Origin: Stratiolaelaps scimitus
Lineage: Eukaryota > Arthropoda > Arachnida > Mesostigmata > Laelapidae
Length of the DNA stretch: 64,000 bases
Direction: 5' to 3'
Assembly (NCBI GenBank): GCA_019614645.1
Contig: JABWDB010000001.1
Coordinates: forward strand, 14,735,501 to 14,799,500
The notes under the pieces are model-generated. The model was not told the DNA's origin. It worked only from the letters and a program-made list of their open reading frames with translations, and ran no database searches. The position numbers were made by a program, and so were the translations under genes. Below, one piece after another: positions 23,427 to 38,400 of this stretch; position 1 is the first letter of the stretch, and every line of letters begins with the position of its first letter.

Positions 23427-24300
23427 TTGGTTAAGATAACTCGCCAAGGCGCCGCACTGGCCTGTTCTCTGGCCATACTAGCGGGCGAGGGCCCTGCGGC
23501 CACCCTGTGCCGCTCTGCGGCGCCCGCTAGGCCTTTTCCTGTCCTGCGACACAGCAGTATTGCTCTGCCCTCCTTCTCTCGTGACGATATACGCAGCGCG
23601 CCTTCGGCCTTACCCAGGGGCCCACACCCATCCGGCAGGTCTCATGCCGTGCCTTTAGGGGCCTCTCTCCAAAACTTACCCCGCAGCCGCCCCTTACCTA
23701 CACCATGTGTTTCGCTCCCCCTGAGCTCTCTCGTTAACGTGACAGCCGATTGGTGGCGTTGCGGTCTCGTTTTGCGGACAAGATCCGCAAGATCAGCAGA
23801 CGACAGAAGTGGCGGACTGGGACGGGGACTTGTTCGGGGATGTCGAACTTCACTTAAGCAGGGCCGGGGGGCAAGCCACTCTCCTACTCAAAAGCCGCGG
23901 GTGGGTGAAATGGGGATCTTAAGGGATCAATGGCGCGCAGGCTGACTAGCTGACTCTTGTGCGGTGCGCAAGTGTACTTTGTATCTCTGCTGTACGACTG
24001 GCTTGACTAGATTGCAACGGAGGTCTCGCTCGCTGGCCGACCCTGTCCCCCGAATGGTTGCTGGCCAGTTCGATTGATTGGCTTCGATGGCCGCTTCTGT
24101 CGCTGCTGCTCGCGTCACCGAAGTCCACCGAACAGCCCTAGATACTACAGATCCCCGTTTCCCCTTCGATCAACGTGTGCACGTACAGGACCTAGCCTCA
24201 ATGACCGGGGAGCCGGACCGAGTCCAGTCAGTCTTTAACTGGACTCTGGATAGACTCTCTCTCTCTCGCTCTGTCTATTGACTTGCTGAATTGTTGCGAC
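23427..24300. other. GC-rich island with a 172-codon open frame
   Basis: The sequence is markedly GC-richer than its surroundings. A plus-strand frame stays open from 23427 to 23945, but its protein (rich in Ala, Arg, Pro, Ser) has no family motif. Open frames of this length are expected by chance in GC-rich DNA. It could be a distal promoter or a noncoding first exon. Confidence 0.4.
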
Positions 24301-27300
24301 CGCCAACAACGCGGCCGAACATCGAGCGAGCTCTAAAGCAACAGCGTGCTCACTGCTTCTTGCGACATCCAACAGTAGCAATGTTGAAACACGGCTAGCG
24401 GCCACCAATGGGAGTAATAACGTACGATGGGGCCAGCAAAAAGTAGATCGAATCCTTATTGTTGCTCGCCTGCAGCTAGCAAAGCGCCCTATAGCATTGT
24501 GGCCCAGCTAGGGTAGGAATGGGGCACGAATGGGAATACGACACAGACAGAGTCCCAACACTAAGAGGCCAGGTCAATAGATTTTGTATACGTGAGCCAC
24601 CGAGCTCTCGTATATACATGTATGTATATATGAATATATATAAATATATTTAGAAAATCTCTTGTTAATTATTCCACGCATTGACTTAAAATTAGGGGAC
24701 GTCCCCGATTCGTTCACGAAGCCTGTTACGTGGTGACTACGTCTTAGCTGAGCCCACGCCATCAGCAACCCTTCAGGTGAATGCGTACGGTGAGGAACAG
24801 TGGTAATGAATAGGATGGTATTTTTTTACTGATATTCGACCTACTTTAGGTTCTGACGTAGGGTAACAGAGGGGCCTACGTTCGTGCGAAGTGGTTTCAG
24901 CATTATCAAACTTAGTATCATAGTCAGTAAACAGTATGAAACACAGTTAATTGAAGAGTTTCTAATTCAAATATGGGAAGCTAGGAGTAATCTCAATGTG
25001 GCACAGCGATAGTTTTGTCATCTCAGAAAAACTGCCAGTTGAATTTCTTTAGTATAACTGGCTTGATATTGGCATCAATCAATCACGAGCTGTTGTTTTT
25101 TTTTCTATTTTCATGCCTCTATCAACTCGTTACGGGTCCACTCATAGCATTCATTCAGGCATTACAGTTCAGACGTTACACAAATATTACACATGCAAAT
25201 TATCCAGATGACGATGATGTCGCCAATGCCCCATATAGGGTCTTTCGTGTCAGTGAGGCCTTCAAGTGCCGTAGACTATTACAAGATCGTATGATACAAT
25301 ATCGTAAGTGCTCTCTGAAATGTTCAATAAATATTAGAGATACTGAAGAAGACATCAGTTGCTAATTCAATCAAGGGTATACAAATATTATATACCATGT
25401 AAATGTCTCCCTGCAAGACCCCCTAACATCCGTACAATCCATCCAGACGCCCATAGGAACACACCGCCTCCAAGAAGCACGAGGACAGAACTCCGAGAGG
25501 GGAATTAACACTGACCAGGGGAGCAACCACCTCTCCCAGGTAGTCCAGCTCTGTTTAAACAAAAAGATTCTATCACGTCGCTAGACATACAGTTGTCCGC
25601 ACACGAAGCGAACAAGACTCATCGGGCTCAACACAGCCAATATTATATATCCAGCCCTCTGCCGAGGTCTGTTCAAAAGTAGTCGTTTGAGATAAGAGAT
25701 GCGACCCGCTTGCTCATGATACGATCACCTTGCATGGGTAACCCCGTTTTAAGGATGGCATAAATAGCCAGGCTGAAAGTTGATACGACACGAAGATTAT
25801 ATAGTTCCTTGACGACTCTTCCTTGTCTTTAAGAACTCCTTTCCAAGTATGGTTTCAGGCGGTCGCCTCCGTGTCCTGACTTCCTAGAAAAAAAAAGCGA
25901 CTAATTGCCCACGGAGAGCAAACCTACGGGGCCTGTTTCCACGTGGCGATTACATCAGAGGTAATCAACATGTACACAGGACGACTTCGATCCTAGGACA
26001 ATCGGAGAAAACATTAAGGCCCAACTGCGTTTTGTCTTTGCTGGCAACGTCTCCTTTAGGATCTGTAGTCGTATGGTAGTAGTTTCAATTCGTCGCGTGC
26101 TGCCGGACAACGGACGAAATGCATGCGTTCGAATATGCTTTGAGAATTCGTGCCGTGCAAATTAGGCCGTTTCAAATTAAAACTCTCATTAGAATAAAAT
26201 GCCCATTTTTATAGCTTTATTACGTCGTTTTCGGTTTTGGAATAAAATGTTTTCTCGATCTTTTAGCTTTGTCCCAGCAAACAGAACGCAGCTGTGAGTT
26301 ATTGATCCCTTGATGCGTTATTTATTGCCAGGATCCAAGGTATCTATGTATATACCTACCGCGAATTTTCTATTTCAACGGACCGAGCGATCGGTTATGA
26401 TGGGCGTTACTGGCAAATAGGTAACGACTAGAGGTTTCCACTCTACCCCGATTTCCCATCTCTATCGTCCTCTCTATTAGCGAAAAAATATTCGGCCGCC
26501 CCCTTCAGGCGTATCGAGCTGCAGCGTTTCTGATACTCGGGATACTAAGGAGCAAAAAAAAGCCATCAATTTCGCCTACTCTCGGCGGTCTATTCCCAAA
26601 TCGTTCGTACGAAGTTACTTATTTTCGCTTATCTTTACGGGATGTTCCGTCACATGGGGTGCCGCCAATCGATGTATCTATCCACCAAACTATACCGATT
26701 CAAACCTATCTTCCACTACTTTCATCGACAACTACACCATATAGGATTGTGCTTATAGTTGACACGCAAATGCTTACAGATCCGATCAGTTCGGCGAGTC
26801 GATGCAAAACACGATCATAGATCAAATACATGTGACGAAGTGCTACACTCCGTTTGCGAGTTCCGGGATTAACAAGCTGATCCCTAGAAATACCGACCTA
26901 CTGTATGTTTGAATAAACGATAATAATTCCAAAAGACAAGCTGACCTCGCTCTCTTCATTTTTCTATCCTAAACAATAATTCCTCCACAGGACATTCATA
27001 CTATACAGTTTCAACATTCGCGTAGCACCTATGTAACTGTATAAAAGGAAAACAACTGCAGTTTAATGATTGTACTTAAGTTTATTTTTATTATTGTGAA
27101 TTTGTTAAAATAACATTGATTATAATAATTATTATATTAATAATAATAATAATGGTACAATTACAATAACGACAATCCTTCTGGCCACAAAGTCTTTCGC
27201 ATTTCCCTCGCCACGGTTTTCTCTTTCTCTCGCTTCCTTCAGCGGACGAGGACATGTTTAAATATCTTTTCTTTGGTGACGCAGTGTTTGCTTAGTTACT

Positions 27301-30300
27301 TTATTTTCTGTTTAAACTCGTTGCCGCAGCGCCACCATTTCATTAGCTCTTATATATTTCATTGTCATAATCATCATTAGCGTCGTCGATACTTTTTTCA
27401 ATGTTACATTTATTATAATGATATACTAATAATCATAATAATAATAATAACAATAATAATACTAACAATAACAATAGTCGTCATAGAGTGTTATCTTAAA
27501 TTTTTATATTCACTCACAATATACTGTTATTGTCTCATCCCATTCCCTAGTGTAATCATCATCGCCGAGATGTTGCCGTAATGTCGTCCCTTGACATTGT
27601 CGTATAAACATCTAGGTGAGCGCGTGTGTTTCGTTCGCTGTATGTATCCATGTATGTCCGTTGGCCTGCGTGTTTGTTTGTTTCTATACGATGCCGTTTA
27701 TATGAGTCGTTGGTTGTCTTCTCCCGCCACATGTGATTCGTTTCAAGAATGAGATTGGCAAGTGTTCGGCAAATGCTTTCGTTATTGCCTTCCGGTGCGG
27801 CATTTTGTCTGAGGCTCACAGAATCCCCGATCGGTTTGTTTGCCCTCGTCCAATGAATTCAAAACATCTTATCTTCGTTGTTGCTAATGTCGTCCACTTA
27901 AATATGTTGCTTCCCCATGCTGTTCGGTTCTGTTCATTCCCGTTATTCAGTTTTGTTTTTCTTTTCTCTGTGTGTGTCTGTGTGTGTGTTCTGTCTTATA
28001 GCTAGTTTGCCGTGTGCTTCATGTCGTCCAACCAAATACGAAGAACTCTTGTTGCTTATGGCCATTCTACTTAGCAAGATTATAATAATAACAATTATAA
28101 CATTATATTACGGTCACCTAGGCTAATTTGAGGCCAGCGGGCGGGATCTATTCATAGAAGAGTCAGTTGAAGTAGAGAACACGAGCGATTTCAATGCTCC
28201 ACATAATAATCACATTTCACCAAATGTTCACGATCAACACCGAACGGCAGACCGGTCTAATCGTTTTCGATTTTCGAATCAGAACATCTATGTCAAGCAC
28301 CGCCCTGCCCCCCACCGGAACATCATGCCGAGGAACAGCGACACTGGCTATAAGCAGCAGGCTTATTAAACATGCCCCCAAATCGGATTTCATCGGTGCC
28401 TCCTCCGTGTCGCTTACAATTGCCACGATAGCAGCCCCACATTGACCTGTTCGACAGTCTTATCAATATCACTATCATATGTAAGTTACATCCGAAGTAG
28501 TAGTAATAGTAGTATTGCGTCATCGTAATCAACTCCACCAACTTGATCCTCAACTCAGATGTGGCTGCACTGCCTTTTTTTGCTTCTATCATTATTTTTT
28601 TTGTTTATTTTTTAAGCTTTTTCTGAGGGGACGACAGGGGAGAGGGGTCGCCGTCGGCGTTAGCTCGACTTTGACAAGCGTCGCCTAGTCTCTGTGTGTC
28701 TTCACCTCGTTCATTTTTACACAGTGATAATTACGATCAATGAAGACGGCGATCTCATCATCTTCGTGTATTGTCTTCATTGTCGCCGAATACATCCATA
28801 TGTTTACGCTTTGATGAATTGGTAGTTAGCTGTACTATTTATTATTATACGATTATTAAGCCATTTGTTACAAGTTAGCAAATATCGTTAGTGGTAATTG
28901 TCGTTTACAGGCGGCCGACCCGTTGAGCTGCCAACGTCTAGCGGTCATCATTTTTTTTCTCGTCTGTGGATCGCTACGCTCTGCTCTATCTCTATTTCGG
29001 TATTCGACGATGTCGCTTGTGTAATTCGGCAGCAGCAGTTCTTTTCTTTTTCAATCGACTTGGTCCTCTCATTGCCTCAGCAAGGCTTCTAAATTGAATT
29101 AGCTCTCAACGCCACCTTCGGGAGACTTCGTCGCCAGCAGGTGAACGTCTGTCGCTTCATCTCTCAACGAGTTCACAGATGTTTTCATATTATGTGGATA
29201 TCTGACAAAAGTGAATGTCGATAGAAAAACAACAACAGAAAATGAATTGATCCTGTTAGAACAATGGGGGGGGGGGTAACAGCGACACATCGACTCCTTT
29301 CAAATAACTAAATAAGTAGACGAGATAAAATCATCCTTCAGCACTGTAGCCGATATTGCCAATACATACATGCACTGCACTTTGCAGCTAAAGTTCACTT
29401 TCCTGCTATAATTTCTAGTTTAATCATAACAATGAACACCGCTTAAGTATAGCGCTTTTGTTCGTCTCTCTACCTGCTCCGGATCCTGTGAAAGTTGACT
29501 CGGCCAGATGACGCAAACGATTCGTAATAGAACTCAGTCGAATTAAGTCCTTATTATCATTATTGCTTTATTATAAGCCGATATCGATCGTCATCTATTC
29601 TGTTTCTGCAGTCCAGCCGCTCTCATCGCCACCCGGCCTCGTTCACTGCCTCCCACCATCGTTCTCGCATTGGTCATCTGGTCTCTTTTCTTCATCCTCA
29701 CCTTAATGTTGTTCGACATCGACGCCGACACAGCCATCATCATCATCGTTATCATGTGAAACTCATTCTCTAGCACATATCTGCACGTGCCAGGAGTGAC
29801 TGTGTGTGTGTGTGTGTGTATCGACTACTTCGTGTTTGCTTAGCGGACTGTGTTCGTGAAGATGAGACTGAATCGCGTATGATCTATCTTGTCCTTCATC
29901 CACGGTCACCAGTTTATCTTGAATTTGGCGAGTGACTCCGCGTTCGTCATTGTTGTTCTTGTTGCAGGCTCTTTTCTTCTTGTCAGCAACATACAGCGGA
30001 AATTTGTCATATTTCGGATTTTACACCATTTCACACAGGCACTAATTTCACTTCATATCTGACGATACCGATGAATTATGCATGTGCCATATATAGATTG
30101 TACGTGTTGACGTATTTTCTTATTCTCTCTGATTTTCCATCTTCGTTCGTTTAACGTGGACGCACCTCCTTCTCCTCCTGACGTTTGACTTTATCATCTA
30201 TCTTTTCATCGTCTGGGAAAAATAACACCGACTCTGCTCTTTCTTTTATGGAGAGAAATCTGTGTGACATACGTTGTGTCAAAGTATTGTTATTGTTGTT

Positions 30301-32400
30301 TATTGTTGTTGTTCTTGGTGTTATTATTATTATTATTATTCTATGTTGATCTGCCTATATGTAGAATAGCAACGTATGCACACTACACACGAGTATTGAT
30401 CAATGTGGACGTATATATAAGTCTATATTATTGTTGGATTGCCAAGCTCTATACGTGTCAGTGGTCCTTTAGAACAAAAAAAAAGAGAAATAACATCAAC
30501 ATGCAGATGAATGGCGATATTCGACGAAGAGCGTTGGATTTCGCGTTGATGGGTGATTGGTCTAAAGGTTTACATGCTCCTGGCCTAGGTAATTACGTAC
30601 GGCAGGGCGACTGACATGGCGGGATAAGTATTTTCCCTGGTAAACGTACATATTTATGAGACAGTTATGGGATTTACCGGGCGAAGAGGGTGGCACAAAA
30701 TGCCGCAACATGAAACTAACTAACGAATAACTCACAATTAGATGAGTCAATCCTTATCGTATATATATATATATCGTATATATGCATATATCAGTCAATG
30801 CCAGGATTCATGTTCATCCTTTGCTGAATATGGTGTTCTGTATACGCCCGTCGCTTTAAGTTATGCTGTGTATTGTTATCGAAAGTGATAATTTTTGTCA
30901 ATCGTCAGTACTTCTTGCACGTTTTCACACGTATTATGCATACATCAATCGTACGGTTGCGCTTATATTCAATTTTTGTTTTTGTTTCGAGAATCGTTAA
31001 TTAATGAACACGAGACGAACACGACCTTTGACGCATTTACGAGCATAAACTTCACTTCTCCACTTTGATCTATATTTCCAGCAGCTGCCTTGCTAGCCTA
31101 TGCGCGTGTGCATGCGAGCAGGTGACAACTGAGCAAATTTTGGTGTTGATTAGTTTAGGTTAGTGTTGTCGTCTAATGGCGTATTTGTCATAATCTGTTC
31201 CATATTCTGCAAGCATTCCCGACCGGCGTTTCTGTCACCAATACCGACCATCTGAAACATAGAGCTAAGCGGGCCACGTCATAACACATGGTTGTCATAT
31301 ACGGATACTGCTAATGTTCTTAACACATAAGTTTTTCGTATGTAATATGAGTCTGTACAACTACACATTTCTGACAGAACGCATGAAAATTAATCTGACC
31401 GTTCTGCTATTAATTCACAAGTCGTCGGTGCATTCACAGGTTGAGTTATTAATCAACTCGCTGGAGTCGACAGAGGATTCTGTTTCTTCGCACAAATTTG
31501 CCATAGGTTAGATGTTAGTCATATATTAGTAGGGTAGTTGTTGACTGTCGTGTTGGGTATTGTGTGCGTGTCTGCTTATGTAGATGTTTCTGTCTGATAT
31601 ATCTTATTTGTATATATTTGTATATATGCTTGCGTCCTAGTGACCACAGTACTATGGAGTGAATTCAATGTTGTATCCTCTATAGTGCTCTGGTTGGTTG
31701 AAATATTTAGTTGGACGACTGGCCGACTTTGTATCTCCTCTCTCTCTCTCTTTCTCCCGATCGAAGTTGAACCGCGAGAGGTTCAGGAGGGGGCCATTTG
31801 CGGGAAATGACAAGAGTCAGCCCACATCGCCGGCAGTCTCCATTACTCATCATATAGTATCCATATGTATCGTATATATGTATGTAAATATGATAAGATT
31901 GCGTATATATATATATATATCAAGAATATAGTGTATGCCTTTTAGCCATTTTGCTGCATTTTCTTTGAGTAAGCCATCAAAACATCGAACGCAAATCATT
32001 TTGACGAAGGCTCAGGGTTAAGGAGTAACAGCCCTCCTAACCGTAATTCACATCCGTTGATGCGTTTTTAAATTTTATTCGTCGGAATTGTTGCTCGCCT
32101 CATACAATCATCGAATATCTGTCTATTCAATCATGTAGTCCTGCCCCGAATGGCGCAGACACCTCTGTCCTCGTCATCTTTTCCACATCTCGAGTTGTGC
32201 CTCTTCGTCCGCCTCCTCTTCCTCCTCCTTCTCCCCCTGAAGGACATCGCTTATTTAATATTTCTGCGCCCCTTTTTGCCTATTCCTTTTCTCGGAACTA
32301 GTCGTTACGTGGGTTTCGTTTAAGTGTTTGTCATTGAGCCTTTGCCATTGTCAACAAAAATACTGTGAAATACCATTCCATCCATAATATTATCTAGAAC

Positions 32401-32401
<1 letters not shown>

Positions 32402-32463
<62 letters not shown>
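32402..32463. repeat. (TA)n microsatellite, about 30 units with one TG
   Basis: Two long TA blocks separated by a single TG transition (ATATGTATAT), 62 bases in all. Confidence 0.95.
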
Positions 32464-33931
32464 AGATAGTACGCATAGTAACGTGGGTATTTTGTACCGC
32501 TACATTTGTCTAATTAAATATGTCCGTACTGAACTGTGAGTAAAAACTGATGGACAAGAGTATTATATGAGGATGGGAGCCACAAAATGCTGCCTAAGAA
32601 AAGCAACCGAGCCCAGTCCACGAGATTCTGTGAAGCAACATAACCAGACGACGAATTAGGAGTATCTATCTATTTCTACCTCGGAAGAAAGCTAGGGATT
32701 TGCCATTCAGTGGTCATCCATCCATCGACACTGCTCAGATAGATGTTTCAACCTTGGCCCAAAATGTTCTCCTGCATGTAATAATGCAATAAATGGGTTT
32801 CGCTTCATTACGCCGTTTAGAATTCAGTTAATTACATTTCGTAGAATGCAGATAAATAGAGAGAACAAGTTCACCTCTGCCCTAAGTGTATGTGCCTACA
32901 AGAAAGGCGACATAACCACTCAGGGTCCTTACAGCGTATTTCACCATGGGAAAAGTTTCAAGGTTCGCTGAAAGCCAACGCTACACAACCGCCAGACGGG
33001 GTGATCCAAGTATCGATCGGCCTATCTTAGTTTAGTAGCGATTTTGTATCTTCAGAACCGGCAGAACCGTTCCTTGGTTGGCTTCATCCGGACGTTTCAA
33101 TTCCTTCTCATTTGTGGGCACAAATAATGTCTTTTCATAGTTAATGCTGCCGACGTTATTCGCTGTGGGCCCTGTCGACATTTTAGGCAATGACGCTCGG
33201 CAGAAAATCAAATCAAAGAACAGGCCGAACTCGTTCGAAGAAGCGAAACTTTTTCACAGTGAGAGACTCCGCTCTGGAAACTGGGAAAGGTTTTGTTAAG
33301 CGACAACAATCGAGGCAAAGAATCAATTCGATCAACCAGCTTGTGCATATATATTTATATATATAATGAAAGGCTCAGTCTTAATGTGGATGATTAGATT
33401 TCGAATTTTAGGAGCAGCCAACGACGAACGCCGGCGGTAATTTCATTATTGGCAAATCTCTGCCGCGTTCCTGCTCGATTAGCTAAATTGTTTGTATTTA
33501 TTCTTCATAGCAAATGTTATATTTCAACTTTCGACCACCATAGACGAAGCTGTTAAAAATCGTAAAAAATCTTCCGATCAGGCAAAAAAAAAGCTACTTT
33601 GTTCGCGTTTGCAGCTCTTCAAAGCAACTGATTTTGTTCTATATTATCGTTATCTCTCTGGTATATACTATTACCGCATCGGTTGCGTACGGACAGCAGA
33701 TAGAGAAATGCGTTCAAATGCATCTTAGAAATGTCAATATAAATGCAAATACTATTTATCGCTTCCATTAGGCTGGGTCGTGGCCACCCAAAAGCATATT
33801 TACTTATCGTTTGCATCTTCCTATACGTATAGTATATAAAGCCGTGTGGCGGAGACTGTCGACTAAAGAGTTCTGGCTCGACGCGACAAGGACAAATGGG
33901 AAAAATATTTAATGAAATTCACTTTTCATCC

Positions 33932-33933
<2 letters not shown>

Positions 33934-33977
<44 letters not shown>
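33934..33977. repeat. (TA)n microsatellite, 22 units
   Basis: Uninterrupted TA dinucleotides in the region downstream of frequenin. Confidence 0.95.
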
Positions 33978-33978
<1 letters not shown>

Positions 33979-34128
33979 CTTACATATTATATAGTGTCGG
34001 TACAGAATTCATTAGCGTCCGGGCTGACTGTGGACGATCGTCCTGGTCAAATACGAGAGCGTGAAAGTCAACCTGAAGGACACCCCGGCTCTGATCAGCG
34101 AAATCGATCTGTTTTCGTTATGTGACTG

Positions 34129-34134
34129 TTTATT
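34129..34134 (-). promoter_or_regulatory. Candidate frequenin polyadenylation signal
   Basis: AATAAA on the minus strand about 1.2 kb beyond the frequenin stop. Another lies at 33497-33502. Motif match only. Confidence 0.25.
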
Positions 34135-35348
34135 ACTGATTATTCGATGGGTTGGTCTGGCCTTTTCATCTGCGGTGAGAAGTTTCCTTCGACACACATA
34201 TAGGGGCATATACAGAATCGCACACATCGAGAGGCGAGCACCGTCTAGCAGAGAACGCTCAGCAACCTCGCTTGCCTCGTCGCCCTGTGAATGCGATAGG
34301 CTTTGGTAGTTATTCCTATGTGTCACCGAACATTCGCTTTGTCTACTCCTCCACAATATAGCGATATAGTGACGCGAACAAAAAACTATTCAGAACAGTT
34401 AACTCCGCGTGTGTGTGTGTGCCATGTAACCATCGTAGAAACGATCAGAAATGCCATTGTTTTCAGAATCGTTAGTCGCTCGATTTAGAGACCACTTTTT
34501 CCTGCTTAGAACGATATGGGGCATATGTCAATGTTTTAAATGAAGACGATGATCAATCCACGATTTTCGGCAGGCCTCCTACTTGTTTTCTTAATGAGGT
34601 ATGGCCTCAACAGCGACGGAAATTGCGCGGATACGAATTGGGCCTTGTGGGGGAGGCCACAAAGTCGAGAAATCGAAGTCGAATGTCAGATGGCCATACG
34701 TTGTCGATATAATGTAGAGTGGCTCAAATTGCGTTAGTTAATTAGTCGAAAATCGATCGGATGGAAGTACGGGACAAATCAGTGTTTCGTCCGACCAGAT
34801 TTGTGTTGATCTCTTCACATCGGATTTGGTGGCTGACAACCCCGAAGTGAACTGTCCTTGGGCTGTCTCTTGTGATTCGCCACAATTCGATGGTGAGCTT
34901 GCGATCATTGTCGCTTTGCGAACGGTAACTATAGCTGGCTAGAATCAGCCTTCGACGAACGCGTCCGCATATTTTATCATCGCTAGTGCTCGGCTATCTT
35001 CGCCCATGTTAGATGCACTCTCAGGTTAGGTTAGGACGGAGGACAACATTCGCTCGTGTATGTCCTCCCACTCGCAGCTTCGATGTGTCTACAGGCGACC
35101 TACCAACCGTAGTGAAACGTGCCTTCGCTTGAGGTGAGCAGCAGCAGCACTAATTCGTGTTGGTGGTGCTGCCTCGTGTCTCTCCCGTCGATGTCGAAGG
35201 TGGATGCCATGGCTGGGTGTATGCGAATGTGCGTGTGTGTGTTCGTGTGTCATGGCTGCCTCCTGTTAGTGCGCCGAGCACGGCAAGTTGTTGAAGTTTA
35301 GTTGAGGTGGGACATTCAAGTGGCCTAGTACAGAGGCCCACTGTGCCT

Positions 35349-35441
35349 CTAGGCTGAATAAAGGGAAAGCGCCTGTACAATCTTGGGGTCCTGTCGCGAG
35401 CCTTCCTTGAACTCGTCGAGCGTCAGCTGGTTGTCGTGGTT
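35349..35441 (-). CDS. Frq: Frequenin last exon with EF-hand 4 and stop
   Basis: 93 bases (30 codons plus TAG) after a GTATTTCAG acceptor. It encodes [20 protein letters not shown] and [10 protein letters not shown]. The intron falls inside the EF4 loop, right after DK. Confidence 0.96.
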   Translation of the reverse strand, partial: NHDNQLTLDEFKEGSRQDPKIVQALSLYSA

Positions 35442-38400
35442 CTGAAATACAACACAAACAAACCGCCACAATAACACCAAATTTAGTAATTGTGCAAACA
35501 CTCAAGTTCTCGTTAATAGTACTGACGAGAGTGTAGACACCACACCTGGACTGGCATGATGATTATTATAAATTCATTAGATATTTATATATAACAAATA
35601 ATATTTGACCAGCCTGAAGGAATGGCTACGAGAGCTATCAGCAAGTAAACGCGTCCAGTATAAACAAATTTACATATTTATAAGACACAAAGAATAAAAG
35701 TAGCAGTAACCAGCTATTCGTATGCATATATATATATATATATATCGCATGACCAGTTACAGGCTAGCTGACCTAAAATGTTTTCACAGGAACCCTTCGA
35801 AGGGTCGAGTGGACATCGTTGGTAAACATAAAAACGGACTTTCTGTCCACTCCAAGCCGATCTGAGCAATATATGATGGTGAGTGCTGTTTACATAACCG
35901 GAAGTTTCTTAAACCATGCGCTTACTATCGACAAAAAGGACACAGACAGCGCAATAGCATCGTCTCGTCGACGGTTCGACTGTTTAGACCCTTGCTTTAC
36001 TCTCACACCAGTGGCAAGAGGCTGTTCTGTCACGCATGTATATATATATATATATATATATATACGTGTTTATAGAGATGTATATGAAAACTATCTACAT
36101 CACGGCTTTGGACGAATCTCTAATGATCTCTCTGATCAACAGTACCAGCCGGACGACGCTGAGGTTGAGGAGGAGGAAGAGGAGAAGATGTTGACTCGTT
36201 GTTAATGGCGTGTTGAGATTCCGATGGAAAGCATCACGCAGGCCTTTGTGCCTTCGAGCGAAGTGGCGGTCACAGACGACAACATTTTCAAGTTGAGGCT
36301 GGATATTCTGCGTCGTGCTCGGCAGCAACGCGTAAGGACCACACTGGGGATTGCGGGCCGCGATTTGCCACAATCGTGCACGCCCAACTCAAATGCCCTC
36401 CACACTCGTCTAGACGGAGTTTACTTGCCCAGCTCTCTCTCTTTCCCAGCAATAGCACTGAACAGAGAGGAGGAAGCGTGCAAAGCATCTTTCGTGCACG
36501 TCCGAGTACAGCAAGCAGATCGAGATTGAGGTCTGCGCAGAACATAGTTTAGCTCTCGAACGGTGCATCGTCAGAACCGGTAGTTCCGTAGTTAGAGAGA
36601 GAGAGAGAGAAATTGGTGGCCTCACGTTAATGATGCGTGTAATAATGTGCGTAGGGCACTAAATTTGAAACAACCCCATTGTTTAGCATATATCCTCTAC
36701 TGACGATGTTCGTTCAAATGAAATACCCTGCTCAATATATTCGCTTTATCTGTGCCGTTCTCATTAAAACTGATTAAATCGGTTTTACCGTACATTTCAT
36801 CATAAAGAATTATCCACATGTGATATGTAATACAAGAGGATCTATTTATTATTATTATTATTATTAATAAATGCATATACCACATGGGTAAGTCGCTAAC
36901 GCTGACGATTCGCCATTGATCTGAGTTCATTACACGCTCTGAGTGCGGCAGTGCGTTTGGCTCTCAGTACAAATCCCTCTCATTGAGCTGATTCCGGTCA
37001 GATCGACTTCGAAGATTTTCTTCTTCGTCTTTATTATTCTGATTAATTGCTTAATATCCCTCCGGCTTTCATTCTGTCTTGTGGCGAGATCCTCTCTATT
37101 GATCGTCTGCATTTGAATTTCCACTCTTCGCAGGAATGGTCGCCACATTCGCTCCAGACGATTGAGATTTTCTATTGTAGGGGGGGGGATGCCATACTTG
37201 GCTCCCATAAGCTAAAAGCGTTACAACGTGTGGCTCGTATAATTTTATATACACATTTACATCCTTTGCAAAAAATACTCGTTAAAGTCCCGTTTCATAC
37301 CAGGGAATATCGGTTTCAGAACTCCCGCCCTACAGGCCGTTGATTCGAATACATAAGTGGTGATCAGAGGGGAAGTCTCTGCGCTGCCCGCCGGGTGTGA
37401 CAGAATTTCTCAGCCAAGGTCGGCTATGGTGCGGCGGGTCACCGCCAAAGCAACACGGAGAGTTATAGTGCTGCAGTATCATTTCGCGCTGTTTGCTCTG
37501 CTCCGCCACAGCCACTTCCTGTCAGTTTCTCGGCTTAGTTAGCTGAGCTGGCCCATGTAACGGTGAACGTTGATCAGGTTTGTATTGCAGTTCATGACAA
37601 AGCTCCGACCATCCGATGCACCAACCAGACGCACAGCATTTAACCGCATGGCCATGACTCCCGCGTCTAATCACTCCTTTTTTTGCGTTGAAAATGATCG
37701 TAGAATATCGATTTTGCATTTCCTGCAACAATTTTGTATTCCATTTTATATTAAGACACGCAATAATATGAAATGAATTTTCTACATAAAAGTCTTCCTC
37801 GTTTGCCAGAGACACGAATCGCGCCACTGTCGCCCATTTCAGTCATTTTCATTAAGTTCTTCGTTCGCTTTTCACCTTTTTTTTTCACCTTTCCTGGCCG
37901 ATGCAGGCGACTAGCGCACTACCGCGTTGCATGAGCTAGTAGTAATACCAGCTAAGCATACGTCTCTCGATTTGATTGGGCTAGATTTACGTTCAGGGGA
38001 TCCGGCAACTCGTTGTGGCCTGTCTCTCGTGACCGTCCAATATCCCCAGATCTGGCTGGGCTCTTTCTGGTGCTCCCTATTCCCCTTCACACAATCGTCA
38101 CGGTCTCAGCCGTGTTTTTCCCAGCACGTAAGTAGTGAAGTAAGACAATGTTGGATATGCACTTTTTTTTGTCTCTATATTCGGTCCTTTTGTTCTCCTA
38201 GCTGGCCCTCGGCTGTTTTCCCACGGCAGGCATCGGGGCCGCTGTATAGCATTGATTCAAGGATCATAGTGTCCATATACAAGCAGCTTAAACAACTGTT
38301 GCTGATCCACCAATGGAAACTATCTGCGGAGTTTATTGGAAAAAAAGGCCCACCAAATCTGAATTTCGTAGCGTTCGTAATAGTGGAACGGCATACTTTC

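Larger units (their letters stand above)
21181..35348. other. Intergenic region between frequenin 3' end and Rop 5' flank
   Basis: No conserved gene is recognised. It contains a GC-rich island (23427-24300), the SINE-like tail (22585-22640), several (TA)n tracts, and (ATT)n-rich DNA around 27120-27480 and 30284-30342. A run of nine G lies at about 29268-29276. The part from about 34.0 kb to 35.35 kb is likely frequenin 3' untranslated sequence, as an AATAAA on the minus strand occurs at 34129-34134. The rest appears to be noncoding. Confidence 0.55.

Noticed and set aside
25015..25365. PiggyBac-like transposase fragment (plus strand, including PYRVFRVSEAFK)
   Set aside because: A faint resemblance to the piggyBac region before the first catalytic residue, but no diagnostic block (DEMM-type or the later Asp residues) follows. 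Too weak to call.
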